34,250 nucleotides of DNA from the NCBI GenBank assembly GCA_051453625.1, contig JBOZIK010000001.1, positions 194,198,246 through 194,232,495 of the forward strand, given 5' to 3'. Positions 20,284-31,136 of the stretch are shown in pieces (the first letter of the stretch is position 1; each line of letters starts with the position of its first letter). The position numbers and the translations under genes are program-made. This stretch comes from Welwitschia mirabilis (lineage: Eukaryota; Gnetophyta; Gnetopsida; Welwitschiales). Under the pieces are notes generated by a model, which had not been told where the DNA came from, did no database searches, and saw nothing but the letters and a program-made list of their open reading frames with translations.

Positions 20284-22150
20284 TTAGGAAGAGAACTTAG
20301 GAAAATAAACCTAGAAATTATCAAAACTTTAAAAATACTCAAAATATATCCTAAAACAAGTTTATAGAATCAAACATTCAAGATCAAATAGAATTGATTG
20401 AAATTGATAGAAACAGATCACTTAGACAAAATCTACAAAAATTATAGTCAATCCTACTTCAACTAAGAATATTAAGAAAACTAGAAAACTTGAGAAAAAA
20501 TAGATTGCATATTCTATAATTACTCAATAAATAATATAAGATAAAATCTTATCTTTTTAGACATACATTAATAATATTAGAAAAATTTACTATGCAAAAA
20601 ATAAGAAAATTAAGGTTTTGTGGCTCAAAAAAATTAAGTAAAATTTCAAATTTAACTATAAATGACCAAAAAAGGGATTTTAAGGGCTAAATTCAAATTT
20701 TGACTCATTTATGGAAACAAAAAATTTAATTATGAAAACTATGGAAAAAATTTTAGAACTATTAGAGTTTTATTAAAAAGTTATGGTCAAAACAAGCATA
20801 GAAATTTACTTGTCTAATTCGATTTTAAGAAGAGAGGAAAGAAGAGAGAATAATTAATTCAAAAATAAATAATATTGATATCAAAAATAAATAAATAACA
20901 TATGTACAAATAAAGCTACTACTATTGAGAAGAAGAAAATAAAAATTCATCATCATTTGCTTAGGAAGAAAGGTAAAATCATAAGAAAATGTACTAAAAG
21001 AAATGAGAAGAATGGAGGAAAGAAGAAAGAAGAGGAATAAAAAACATATTTTTTTTTGACAAGTAAAGCATGATGAAAATGTATAGATTAAGTAAACAAA
21101 AGCATACAAACATAACATCAAAAACACTTATTGGTTACAAATGAAATTATAGCCTTTTCCATTACTCTTCAATTGAAATACTTATAAGACCTTATGCCTT
21201 CTCCTCCTCCTGCACACCCCACTCACGTGTAATTCAAAAGTCTTACAATGAACTCTAGATGGATGAAAATGGGAGAAAATGTGATAAAAAATGTAATGAA
21301 AGAGAATGTAGGAAAATGATGATAAATAAAGATCATAGAAGGTTTCTAAAACTAATATAGAGATAAGACCAACTTGAAAATGAAGAAAGAAGATAGAAAT
21401 CTATTAAAAGATATCCTTCCAATTGTTGAGAATGGCTTGTATTCAAAGTAAGAGCATAAACATGGCATAAATTCAGTATAGTAACATTATTACCTTCATT
21501 GGAACATTGAGAGGAGGTCTTTATAGGTGTACTTGGGGGTTAGTTTCAGGTTAAGTGCTTTCCATAACCATTAAATTTTTACATGTGGTTCATGCTTGAC
21601 TAGGCAAAACTATCACATGGTACTATAGTGTCATTTTACTCATGGAATTGGTGTTGTAGCATCATAAGTAGTTTGAAAATAAATACCTAAACTTCTAAAA
21701 GATAATTTGACTCAATCTTGTCTCTTATGACTTATATTACATGAAAACATCAAATTCGACAAAAAAATGACTAAGAGTGTACAAATTATAGCTTCTAAAA
21801 TGCAAATTTCCAAGGTACTAATGTCCCGAAAGGTTCTAATATCATCCAATGTTATGCATCTAGCATCAAAATGAGCCAGAATCATTGCATCCACAAGTGG
21901 ATGAGATATGATGAATGTAAAGGGATTATGAAACATTGACATAGATGATAGACTAAAGTAGCCCTTCATGCTTTAGATTTTTATCAGATCTCAATCTCCT
22001 AATTACAATCATCATGAATAACTTCAAACTAGATCATAATGCATTGTTTTAAGCTCATTACATGTCTGAGGTCTTATAACCTAAGAAGTATAAAAATACC
22101 TCTAAGTATAGTATTATAGTTGAAAAAGTAGTGTAAAATTATGAATATTC
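19481..22150. other. AT-rich insertion of about 2.7 kb inside gag
   Basis: Gag capsid text stops near 19450 and gag C-terminal text resumes near 22180, so this DNA was probably inserted. It contains (AG)30 at 20221-20280. A minus-strand TATA box (CCTATAAAGACC) lies near 21520, which would fit an LTR in minus orientation at about 21150-21700. The minus-strand frames at 20825-21127 and 21712-21969 have no recognised family. No terminal repeats were found. Confidence 0.45.
20221..20280. repeat. (AG)30 microsatellite
   Basis: Thirty perfect AG units. Frames here read Arg-Glu or Ser-Leu repeats on the two strands and are artefacts. Confidence 0.98.
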
Positions 22151-22159
22151 ATATCTTAT

Positions 22160-22800
22160 TTTATCACAGATTCAACCTTCATCACTTGAAAATTGACAAA
22201 GCTTAGGATTTCTTAGAAATCATTTCTGAAAGTTTGAAAATCTTAGAGAATCTAAGTGAGCCATCTAGATCACATAATGCCATAAAGAGAGTAGCATGTT
22301 TAGGCTTTCTAATAACTTTGAAGTTAACAATTAACTAGATATGCTTTCTAAAAATATTGAGTCCCTTGAAGACTCTTTGAATTGTATTGTCTCTTAAACT
22401 AATTGTTCAATATGCAATGTAGACACCCATAAAATCTTAAAATATTCATCCATTCCCATGTTTCAAGATGTAGTAAAGTCGTAAATAAATGCTATCAGAC
22501 AACAACGGTAGATCTAAAGAATCAACAACCCTTACTCTAATACTTATAAACCTGGATAGAAAAATCACACAAATTTTTCATAGGAATAAGATAATACAAA
22601 ACAAGCTTCTACAAGTCAATTTACAAATCAGTATCCCTCATCATCTACTAAGAACCAACATTCATATTTTAATAATTAACACTCAACATCACATTCTTTA
22701 TAGGGCACACTTAAGAGATTCATGGAAGCCCAAATATACATCAGTAATGATAAATAACATTTTAACCAATAACCTCTTCCGCATTGTAAAAACTTGAGTA
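22160..22800 (+). pseudogene. Ty3/gypsy gag C-terminus with degenerate zinc knuckle
   Basis: The frame reads IESLEDSLNCIVS, then CSICNVDTHKILKY from 22404: the spacing C-x2-C-x4-H-x4 of a CCHC knuckle, with Tyr where the last Cys belongs. FQDVVKS and INAIRQQR follow. After a stop comes NNPYSNTYKPG, the asparagine/proline-rich tail usual for this gag type. It is separated from the capsid part by the 19.5-22.15 kb insertion. Confidence 0.75.
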
Positions 22801-23320
22801 AAACATGTAATAGTTTAGTCAAGTTACCACTCATGTCCTCTCTTCACTCAACCAATGTGAGAAGGATAAGCTTTTTATATCTCTTAAGTCTAACTGTAGT
22901 AATTATAAGATGATTGACAGGGTAGAGTATACACATTTTGATGAAGCTAAAGCCATATAATTAAGAAGTAAAAAAGAAAATTAATTAGAGCTTAGAAAAA
23001 GCTCTAATACATGAGGTAAAAGTACCTAGTAAGATTATAGAGGATAAAAAGGTTGAGAATGAATGAAAGCCACAAAATCCTACATACAAATAGCCATTAC
23101 CTTTTCCTTAAAAACTTTAAAAATACCAAATAGAAAAAAAGAAACAAAAGGCTCTTAAGATTTTTAAGGAAGTTAAAATAAAAATCCCTCTCTTAGAATC
23201 TATTAACCAAATCCCTGTTTATGTTAAAATTCTTAAGGACTTATGCATAGTTAAGAGGAGAATGAACTGTAAAAGTAAAGCCTTTCTTACCTAATAAATA
23301 ACTGCCATCATTTAAAACTA
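22801..23320 (+). other. Gag-protease spacer, no readable frame
   Basis: This lies between the gag tail and the protease of the same element. Lys-rich scraps and many stops are seen. No other feature is visible. Confidence 0.45.
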
Positions 23321-23329
23321 GATCCATTT

Positions 23330-23745
23330 AATACAAAGATCTAGGATGTTTGACTATTACCATTACTATTGAAGATCAACATATTAAGCTTGTCTTATTA
23401 AATTTAGAAGCTAGTGTTAATATGTTATCTTTTTACATTTATAACATACTTGGCTTAGATAGTCTTAAAAGCAGTAGTTTCTAACTTTAACTAGCTAATA
23501 ACTCTTTGAAGTTACCTTTAAGTGTAGTAGAAGATATCATTATTTAAGTGAATAGTTGTTATTTCCCTATGAATTTTTTAGTTTTGGAAATGAAGATAAC
23601 AATCAACCATACAATTCTCGTAATCATAGGTAGGCCTTTCCTTGCAACCTCTAATGTCTTAATCTATCATAGAGATGGTCTCATGAAAATATCTTTTGAA
23701 AACATGACAATTGAACTGAATGTTTTTAATGCCATAAAATAAACC
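23330..23745 (+). pseudogene. Ty3/gypsy aspartic protease, decayed
   Basis: The protease matures the Gag-Pol polyprotein. Landmarks in order: KDLGCLTITITI (from about 23337), LLNLEASVNMLS (23395-23430), where the catalytic Asp of the usual L-D-x-G-A-S loop is now Asn and the Gly is Glu, then SVVEDIII, YFPMNFLVLEM and the C-terminal IGRPFLATSNVLIYHRDGLM ending MTIELNVFN. The C-terminal half is the longest intact stretch (23548-23742). The enzyme would be inactive. Confidence 0.85.
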
Positions 23746-23779
23746 TAAATGATGATGATGATTTCAAACATGTAGATAT

Positions 23780-24880
23780 ATTGGAAAGTGATTCTTTCAT
23801 ACTTAAGTCATCTCCTCATACTCAAAACATGTTCACTATGTCTTCAATTTTATCATGTGCTTCAAGCACTAAGTGGGACATCATTTCTTCTATTAAGTTA
23901 AAACCACTCTTAAGTGATCTTAAGTATGCATTTTTAGGTGAAAATTCAAGTCTTCCTATGGTTATTAACTTATTTATATCCCCATATCAAGAGAACACCT
24001 TGCTAGAGCTGCTAAGAAATCATGAGCAAGCCTTAGGTTGGATACTTTCAGACATTAGAGGCACATAGCTAAGTATTTACATGAACCACATTTACATTGA
24101 GAAGAATATTAAACCATCCATTAAATCCCAAAGGAGAATCAATCCAACCTTAAAGGAGGTAGTCAAAAATGAAGTTATTAAACTTTTATGTAATGGCATA
24201 ATATATCATATCTATGATAACAAGTGAATTAGTCTAATACAAACTATATCTAAGAAATTAGAAATCACCTTAATACCTAATAAACATAGAGAGATTATTC
24301 CTACTATGTCTTCTATGAAGTAGGGAATGTGTATTGATTATAGAAAACTTAATGCTGTGACTAGGGAAGATGAGTTTCCTCTTTCATTTTATAGTTAAAT
24401 TCTTGAGAAACTTGCCAGATATCCTTTCCATTTATTTTTTGATGGATATTTAGGCTATAACCAAACAAATTTTTTTCTTGAGAATTAACAACAAAACTCT
24501 TTCACTTGTTCTTATAAACTTTTAATGTATAAATATATGTCATTTGGTATTTGTAATGCTCCTAGCACTTTCTATTATGTGATTGGTATCTTCTTTCATG
24601 TATTGCAATATTTTGTGGATATCTTTATAGATAACTTTTTTGTTTATGAAACATCTTTTTAACCATAACCCTCATAATCTTAATCTTGTTCTATTGAGAT
24701 GTATTGAAAAATGCTTTAACTTTAACTAGGAAAAGTTTAATTTCATGGTTAATAAGGGAATCATTTTAGAACACATCAATTCTAAAGAAGAAATTCAAGT
24801 AGATCCTACCAAATTTTCATTGATTACCCATCTTTTTATTCTTTAGAAAGTGAAAGACATTTGATCTTTTTTAGATATGA
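23780..24880 (+). pseudogene. Ty3/gypsy reverse transcriptase, decayed
   Basis: The linker LKPLLSDLKYAFLGENSSLP and HEQALGWILSDIRG open the domain (23781-24068). RT follows with KPSIKSQRRINPTLKEVVK, MCIDYRKLNAVTREDEFPL, FDGYLGYNQ and MSFGICNAPSTF. The catalytic Y/F-x-D-D box reads FIDNF at 24624-24638, so the second Asp is Asn. Stops at several sites replace Gln or Trp codons. Order and spacing are those of Athila/Tat-like Ty3/gypsy elements. Confidence 0.88.
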
Positions 24881-25550
24881 AGGATACTATAGGAGATTTA
24901 TTCAAAACTTTAGCAAAATACCTAAATGTATTTGTGATCTTCTTATTAAAGATGTTACTTTTGAGTAGACATCTGATTATCAATGGGTATTTAATGAGCT
25001 TAAAGCAAAACTTAGCATACCACTAATCATTTAACCACTTGATTGGAAACTGCATTTTGAGATCATGTGTGATCCTAGTGATTATGCTATGTGATACTAG
25101 TAATTCATTATGCTAGAAAGACCTTAAATGACAATCAACTCAACTATACTATTAAAGAAAAGAAACTTTTTATCGTAGTCTTTACCTTATAGAAATTTAG
25201 GTAATACCTCCTTAGTTCTAAGGCTATAGTTTACATAGATCATTTAGCCCTTACATATCCTTTTGTCAAAAAAGATTCCAAGTCTAGATTAATTGGATGA
25301 ATTCTAGTTTTGCAAGAATTCAACTTTGAAATTAAACATGAGAAAGGTTTTAACAATGTAATTGTTGAACATCTTTCAAGGATTCATCAGGAGTTTTTGC
25401 ATGATTTATATTCTATTAATAACTCTCTCCTTGATGAAAATATCTTTTCTTTTGTAGAAACTCCTAGGTATGATACAAATTACTTGATCTTCAAAACTTC
25501 CTTTTCATTAGACATCTAATAATAGGAAGAAATTTGTAAGCCAAGTAAAA
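24881..25550 (+). pseudogene. Ty3/gypsy RT thumb and RNase H, decayed
   Basis: The text YRRFIQNFSKIPK (near 24895) and FNELKAKLS lead into RNase H, with EIMCDPSDYAM near 25055, whose Asp is a catalytic residue. The domain ends LQEFNFEIKHEKGFNNVIVE followed by HLSRI (25310-25384). The middle of RNase H is frameshifted. Confidence 0.8.
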
Positions 25551-25559
25551 TACTTATTT

Positions 25560-25819
25560 TAGGATGACCATTATTTTTTTAAGTACTATCTTGACTAAAT
25601 CATTTGAAGGTGTGTTCCTGAAACTGAAATATACAATTTTTTTAACATTTCTCATTTTAAGGATTATGGTGGTTATTTTCTACCAATAAAACTACTATAA
25701 AAAGTCTTTAATATGGAATTTATTAGCTTTCTATCTTCAAATATCCTTATATTTATTGTGAATCTTGTAAGCATTGTCAAAAACTCATAAGTCTTACTAG
25801 GAAAAACATGATGCCATAT
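25560..25819 (+). pseudogene. Integrase zinc-finger half of the outer element (5' part)
   Basis: The HHCC region is recognisable from YIYCESCKHCQKLISLTRKN at 25748-25807, with the Cys pair C-x2-C. The frame then reaches MMP (about 25808-25816) and homology stops. The next residues of the same integrase are found about 6 kb away at 31,798, so this gene half ends at the insertion point of the nested element. Confidence 0.8.
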
Positions 25820-26460
25820 TGAATGGCCAAATTGGCATTTTTGACATATGATTTGGAGTGTTTTAGGTCGTATTTCACAAGTTCCATGAATAATTTGACC
25901 ATTTTTTAATGTTAAGAATGAAAGATAAAAAATTCAAAATAATTTAGTTTAAATTGGAAGTTTGCCAAGATGAATTTACTATAGTAAAATGTTACTGTAG
26001 TGTCACCCCCCTATGTCATTTGAATGATGTTAAAAGGGTGATTTTCTATAAGTTCATTATCATACTACTAGATGTTTTGTCTTAAAAGGTATTTAAGGTT
26101 GTCTTCCATAATGTTGTCTAAATGACATAGGTGAATGATAGTCACTTATTTGTAAAAAGTTAATTATCTTTATAAAAAAAGTTATTTTTAATCATGTCCT
26201 TCCATATCACACCCTTTGGCCTAAACAACCACTTATTCCAAAACTATAAATACCCTGTCTCGCTTAAACACCCTATTTCTCATCATTGATCATTGTTGGT
26301 GTCTTATAATGACTGGAGCATTACTTGGCAAAGGTTTGTCCTACTTTTAAGAAGGGTTTCCTTGGTGTTGGGCTAAGATTCCGACATTGATGTCTTATTG
26401 TTATTTTAGTAATTTTTACTCATTTAGAAAATCTTTTAATAATAGATTTAGCAAAACTCA
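25820..26460 (+). repeat. 5' LTR of the nested element (shortened)
   Basis: It aligns by eye with 30409-31330, with a TATA box at 26245-26252 and the block CACACCCTTTGG 27 bp upstream. Compared with the 3' LTR it lacks roughly 250 bp in U3 (counterpart of about 30640-30900) and the whole U5 (counterpart of about 31340-31790). No primer-binding site follows. A deletion has probably removed U5, primer site and early gag. Confidence 0.65.
26245..26252 (+). promoter_or_regulatory. TATA box of nested element 5' LTR
   Basis: TATAAATA follows CACACCCTTT (26208-26217) and a CCACTTATTCCAAAA stretch. The same order is present in the 3' LTR (31092-31136) and, on the minus strand, in the LTR at the left end of the window. 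Confidence 0.6.
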
Positions 26461-26470
26461 ATTTCCTTCT

Positions 26471-27375
26471 ATGAAAGAATATGAAGAAGAAATGGATTGT
26501 GAAGAAGATTCTTTACCCTAATTCTTTCATGAAGTTATGAAACAAAGTGAAGAAGAAGCACAACAAGGTCAGAGACTTAGTAAAATATTACAAAAAATAG
26601 TAGAGTTCATCACTCAATTCTATAGTCAACAACATTCTTAAGCCTACTTCACCACATCTTCTACTTCTCACCTTAAGAATGATGAAGAGAACATTAAGAT
26701 TACTAGAAAATGTTATATAAACTCTTATTTAGAAGAGAATGATGATATGATAGGAATTTTTGTCCTTTTAGAGGATAGCCCTAATAATAATGATGAAGTT
26801 TTAACTCAACAAATGAACAAAAATGAGGATGAGGGTGATGATGATATAGAAAATTTGGACTAGTTCCCCAATAATTACTTACTTTTAAAATATGATAAAG
26901 CTTTAGAAAATTCCAAAAAACCTCCAACACATAAAGAAGATGATGTACTTTCCCTTTGTAATCTTTTTGATAATAAATCCAACTATTTTTATCATGATGA
27001 TGATAATGTTCAACCAAGTAATAATGATGGCAATAATGAAGAGAATAATAAAGAAGTAGCCATGAAGAACCAGTAATTTCCATTAAAGGATAAACTTAGC
27101 ATGACAAATTGATTGTACATTGTAATTCCAATGATATTCATATTTCTAAAAAACATGATTTGGGATTGCTTAGGATTTTAAATTGGGAAAATCCTTTTTT
27201 TCTTAAAACTAATATATGCCTTAAACTACATCTTAAAAAACTTCTTAGTCATGTCAACCATGAATTAATCAATTCTCTTAAGAAGTCTTATGATATTTCT
27301 AAGATCCATGTCTTCTTTTTAAGAAATACCAATGATGTTTTGAATGATAATTATGCTTATACATTTTTTCATTAA
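26471..27375 (+). pseudogene. Acidic unidentified frame of the nested element
   Basis: From ATG at 26471 the frame begins MKEYEEEMDCEEDSLP and stays coding-like to about 27100 with only four or so stops, all TAA or TAG. It is very rich in Glu, Asp and Asn (for example NEDEGDDDIENLD and NNDGNNEENNKE). After a frame change it continues as ILNWENPFFLKTNICLKLHL onward to TAA at 27375. No zinc knuckle, protease or RT motif is visible. Position after the 5' LTR suggests a gag-like or accessory product. I do not recognise the family. Confidence 0.4.
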
Positions 27376-28370
27376 TTTGATAGGAAAGTATTTTTTAATG
27401 AATTGTATTAATTATTCATATCTTATCTATCTTCTAAAATTTGTACTATCATGATGCTATCAAGCTTAGTTTCATATTACCAATTGACAAATGGTCCTAT
27501 GAATAAACTAACTTTTGAAATAATAATTAACAGAAAGTAGAGGAATAATATCTTATCAAAGTAATTAATTTTATGAAATTGTGTCTACCAATTACCTTGT
27601 AAGAATAATATTTAAATGGTTCATTTCTTCCATGTGTAATAACTTCAGTTTATTTTAGTTTTTCATCATGAAATATGTTTAAGAAATTCATGCTTTTTTG
27701 ATTAATGGATGATCAATTGGATTTTAGCCAATTGATAGGTATTCAAATACCTATAAACTTTCATTTAAAGAAAGGAAAATGTGCTTAATTGAATTGTTCA
27801 TATTATATGCTTTATTTCTTCATCGACTTCATTATATTGCTATAATTAATATCTGCATAAGTTGACTTCCATGAAAAAAGGTTAAAAGAGAAGAATATTC
27901 AAAATAAAAATATGATTCAAAGGTATGATGAAAATATGAAAATATACTATAATTTTAATAATCATGCATAATATATCTCAAGGATTATCATGCCAAAGTT
28001 AAAGTTGCCTAATAGCTTGTGTCCTATCTGATAGGCCTCATTGCTTGCTATAAAAACAAGGTTAGTGGTTCAAAAATGAGTACTACATAATGGGAGGAAT
28101 CTAGGGTAGATTAAGGTACACATTGAAGTGTACTCTGATTATCACAGTATCAAAACCTATTATTACTTTACAACCATCTTTCTAAGTTGATGATTAATGA
28201 TCATGGTTATGATATGTCAATTTCAATTAAGTACGATTTCATATTCATCCACATTATTCGAATAGAACTATGATGCTTGTATGGATCATTGAACTCGGAG
28301 GGGAGGAATGAATGAGTTCTACTAAATAAAAAATTTTCATCAATAATAGAATAAAAAAGAAATATAATAA
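27376..28370. other. Interior of nested element, nothing recognised
   Basis: AT-rich, with only short frames dense in stops and no domain landmarks. Confidence 0.5.
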
Positions 28371-28373
28371 ACA

Positions 28374-28790
28374 CCTTACCAAGATAATGTGGTTTCCCCA
28401 CTTGGGTATGTCCACACACAGAGGATAGTTTCCTCTCATACCTCTAAATATTCTTAACTTGGAAGAAATCGTGGTTTTAGTTCATCGCTAATCTTACAAC
28501 AACATGAAAGTCTCCTCATAAGGCAACACTCTCCTCCCCTCATGGAAACCGACAAAATATACACACAGGCATAACCACAAAGTGAAATACTCCTTGCAAG
28601 GTAATAAACTCTTCCCCTTAAGGAAATAGTGGTTTTGGCTCATCACCAACCTTACAACAAAGTGAGAGTATCCTTGCAAGGTAGTGCTTTCTTTTCCTTA
28701 AGAAAATACAATAGTAATGTGAGATGCTCTTTGTAAGATAGAAAACACTTCCCTTCAAGGAAATACAACAATGTAAGCACTCACAGGCAC
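28374..28790. repeat. Tandem array with 80-bp period
   Basis: Corresponding points fall at 28432, 28512, 28592 and 28672, exactly 80 bp apart; shorter units of about 57 bp lie at both ends (from 28374 and from 28728). Each unit has a CCTTGCAAGG-like word (perfect palindrome at 28592-28601 and 28672-28681) followed about 20 bp later by a CCTTAAGG-like word, then GGTTTTGGCTCATC and CTTACAAC. The minus-strand frames at 28207-28803 are shadows of this array. Such arrays are known inside large plant Ty3/gypsy elements. Confidence 0.75.
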
Positions 28791-29290
28791 AAGCACAATG
28801 CACACGTGTACAAGGACTACCTTACAATAAGTTTGTTAATACAATAATGGACTTTACAATACTATTAAAGAATGAGATAGTCCAATAATTTAAGAACCAA
28901 CAAATGCAATACAACAATAAGACTAAATGATATAGCTTTGAAGAAGAGTCAAGTTTCTTATTTTCGTTGTTATCACAAGGGTAAATGAATGATGCAACGA
29001 TGTAAGATCCAAGAATGAATGATGTAGATAATATAAGCTCCTTTGCAAATGATAGCTTTAATCTTTTATAAGAATTTCTAATTACCTATGTATTTTTTAT
29101 TATGTATTTGATTTAATTATTGTGTTTCTTGATATTACTAGCTCTATTTCATCACGTTGTGCCTTTATACCATGGAGGAGATGCTAGCTGTTTGACCTTG
29201 AATAGGAGTTATTTGAACTTTGTAATCATGTAATGGATAGAAGAATCTAGGCATTAACATACATCTTCATTTTTATTTGATATGAACCTT
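28791..29290. other. Interior of nested element, nothing recognised
   Basis: AT-rich. On the minus strand CCATGGTATAAAGGC near 29165-29180 resembles a TATA-type LTR promoter that would read toward 28.4 kb, but no LTR ends were found. Confidence 0.35.
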
Positions 29291-29700
29291 ATTCTAAGAT
29301 GTCTTCAAAATTGTAGACATATACTAATAATCAGACATCTTTACCTAATAGACGTCTTCATTCAAAGTTCCCAGAACTTCATGAAAATTGGATTGTATAA
29401 TCTCTAAACCTCCGTGATCATGAATCTGTGATGAAAAACTTAATAGCTTTCCTGAAATGTAATTTATTCATTAAAGTACAAAATGAAACTACTACTTGTT
29501 CTAGTTCAACATAGACATCTTCAAACATGTAAATGTCTTTCAACTGTGTTAGATTCAACTTTCAGCATAGTTATCTTTAATGAGATAGTTATCTTTAACG
29601 TGTGACTTAAAAGTTGGTACATCATAGATGTCTTTAATCTGTAGATGTCTTTACTATAGACTTCTTCAAGAGTCTATATGTAAACATCTTCCATTCTATT
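29290..29700. repeat. Cluster of AGAYRTCTT motifs
   Basis: About ten copies of AGACATCTT, AGATGTCTT or close variants occur in 400 bp (near 29298, 29333, 29350, 29513, 29537, 29625, 29643, 29687). The copy AGACGTCT at 29350-29357 is a perfect palindrome. Together with the minus-strand TATA-like box near 29170, this could be the U3 of a minus-strand LTR. Confidence 0.45.
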
Positions 29701-30408
29701 GGCGTATTCAGTTAATTGATTTGGTAATTTCAATTCTAAGCTTTTTGTGAGATATCACCTTAAAGGTTTGACATCAATGTATACTCTTTATAATATAATT
29801 TCCTTTATAATAACTTATCTACCTAATGACATAAATTATTTAATAAGTGGAATTAGCAAAACTAGATTTACTAATAGTTTCACTGATCTTAAATCATGTA
29901 TTTTATCTAAAAATAAAACACCATTGATAAGTAATCAAATTCAAGTAAGATGCATTCTTTTAGAATATGTTAATTTTTATTCATTGATTTAGAATTGTTC
30001 GTGTATTACATTGTGCTATCATTGGAAACCATGTCAAGATGCCCTACTCCTAACTTTGTTGTTGGATATACTCTTTTGACTTCTAACCCATGTCCCACAT
30101 TTAGTGGAGAGTTCTCATTTCCAACAAAATTTACTTTAAATTCAGGTTGAATGTAATATTTACTATTCTCTTTAAATATTCATTTTTATGATAAAATTTA
30201 AAATTATGTTTTTATGAAACTCAAACCATGATTTTTCCCTGAATATAATGAATTTATTTCTGAAGTGGTTTATTTTCTTCATGATATGTGTTTTATTTAT
30301 TTATCTTTTATACTTAAATGTTATGTTTCATTCCTTTGCTAATTTGGCTTATTTCTCTTCTTGTTTACTTGCTTTGTTAAGGACTGATAAATGCCTAGTG
30401 GAGAGCTA
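29701..30408. other. Interior of nested element before the 3' LTR
   Basis: Frames at 29747-29992 and 30248-30472 are AT-composition products; the second runs over the start of the 3' LTR. No clear polypurine tract was found directly before 30409. Confidence 0.45.
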
Positions 30409-30994
30409 TGTTAGTAATCAATTTGACATATTTAACATATGCTCTGTAGGCCATATTTCAAGAGTTCTATGATTAATTTGATCATTTTGTAATGTTAAAG
30501 ATAAAAGATAAAAAAATTGGGTATACTTTGTATTGAATTGGATGTTCACTTAGATGAAGTTATCCTAGAAAAAGTTGTTTTAGCAAGTTACTATAGTGTC
30601 ATTCATGTATGTTATCTAGATGATTCCAGAAGGACGAATGTCAATACAAAAACATCAAAAAGACACTACTTTTAAAAATTAAACTATTCATCCACCTACA
30701 GTCATCCGGATGATACACCTAGATGATAATTAGATTAGGCAGGGATGACATAGCATGACATAATAGGCAGTTAATGGTTAGTTTAGATGATTGTCCACCT
30801 AGTTATTCGAATGACACTAGTGGACAACTAACAATAGAATAATACAATAATAGAATTTGTCAGTAGAACAACACAATAATAGGATTTGTCATTGATTATT
30901 TCGTTCAGATAACACCAAATAATAATAGTCTATAAGGGCATCACTAGACTACCAGATGTTATGCATTAACAAGTAGCTAGAGCTTTCATCCATC

Positions 30995-31012
30995 ATGTCA
31001 TCTAGATGACAT
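30995..31012. repeat. 18-bp perfect palindrome in LTR U3
   Basis: ATGTCATCTAGATGACAT reads the same on both strands. Related dyads lie at 30611-30626, 30702-30713 (TCATCCGGATGA, perfect) and 30802-30816. The equivalent sites in the 5' LTR (26014-26030, 26111-26128) are degraded. Confidence 0.9.
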
Positions 31013-31128
31013 AGATGTATGATAGTCAATTATTTATTAAGAAATAATTATATTTATAATAAAAATTAGTTTTAATCATTACCTTTCACATCACATCCTT
31101 TGGCCTAATTAGCTATCAATTTCAAAAC

Positions 31129-31136
31129 TATAAATA
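31129..31136 (+). promoter_or_regulatory. TATA box of nested element 3' LTR
   Basis: TATAAATA lies 27 bp after CACATCCTTT (31092-31101), the same spacing as in the 5' LTR. Confidence 0.6.

Noticed and set aside
20145-20367. Frames of Ser-Leu or Arg-Glu repeats on the two strands
   Set aside because: They are translations of the (AG)30 microsatellite.
21712-21969. Minus-strand frame of 85 codons
   Set aside because: Ordinary composition but no recognised family, and it lies in a probable insertion full of stops; could be part of an unknown element.
28432-28751. Regularly spaced repeats as a CRISPR array
   Set aside because: The whole 80-bp unit is repeated with drift and no unique spacers; the setting is a plant retrotransposon.
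28207-28803. Four overlapping minus-strand frames with Cys-rich text
   Set aside because: They are shifted readings of the 80-bp tandem array.
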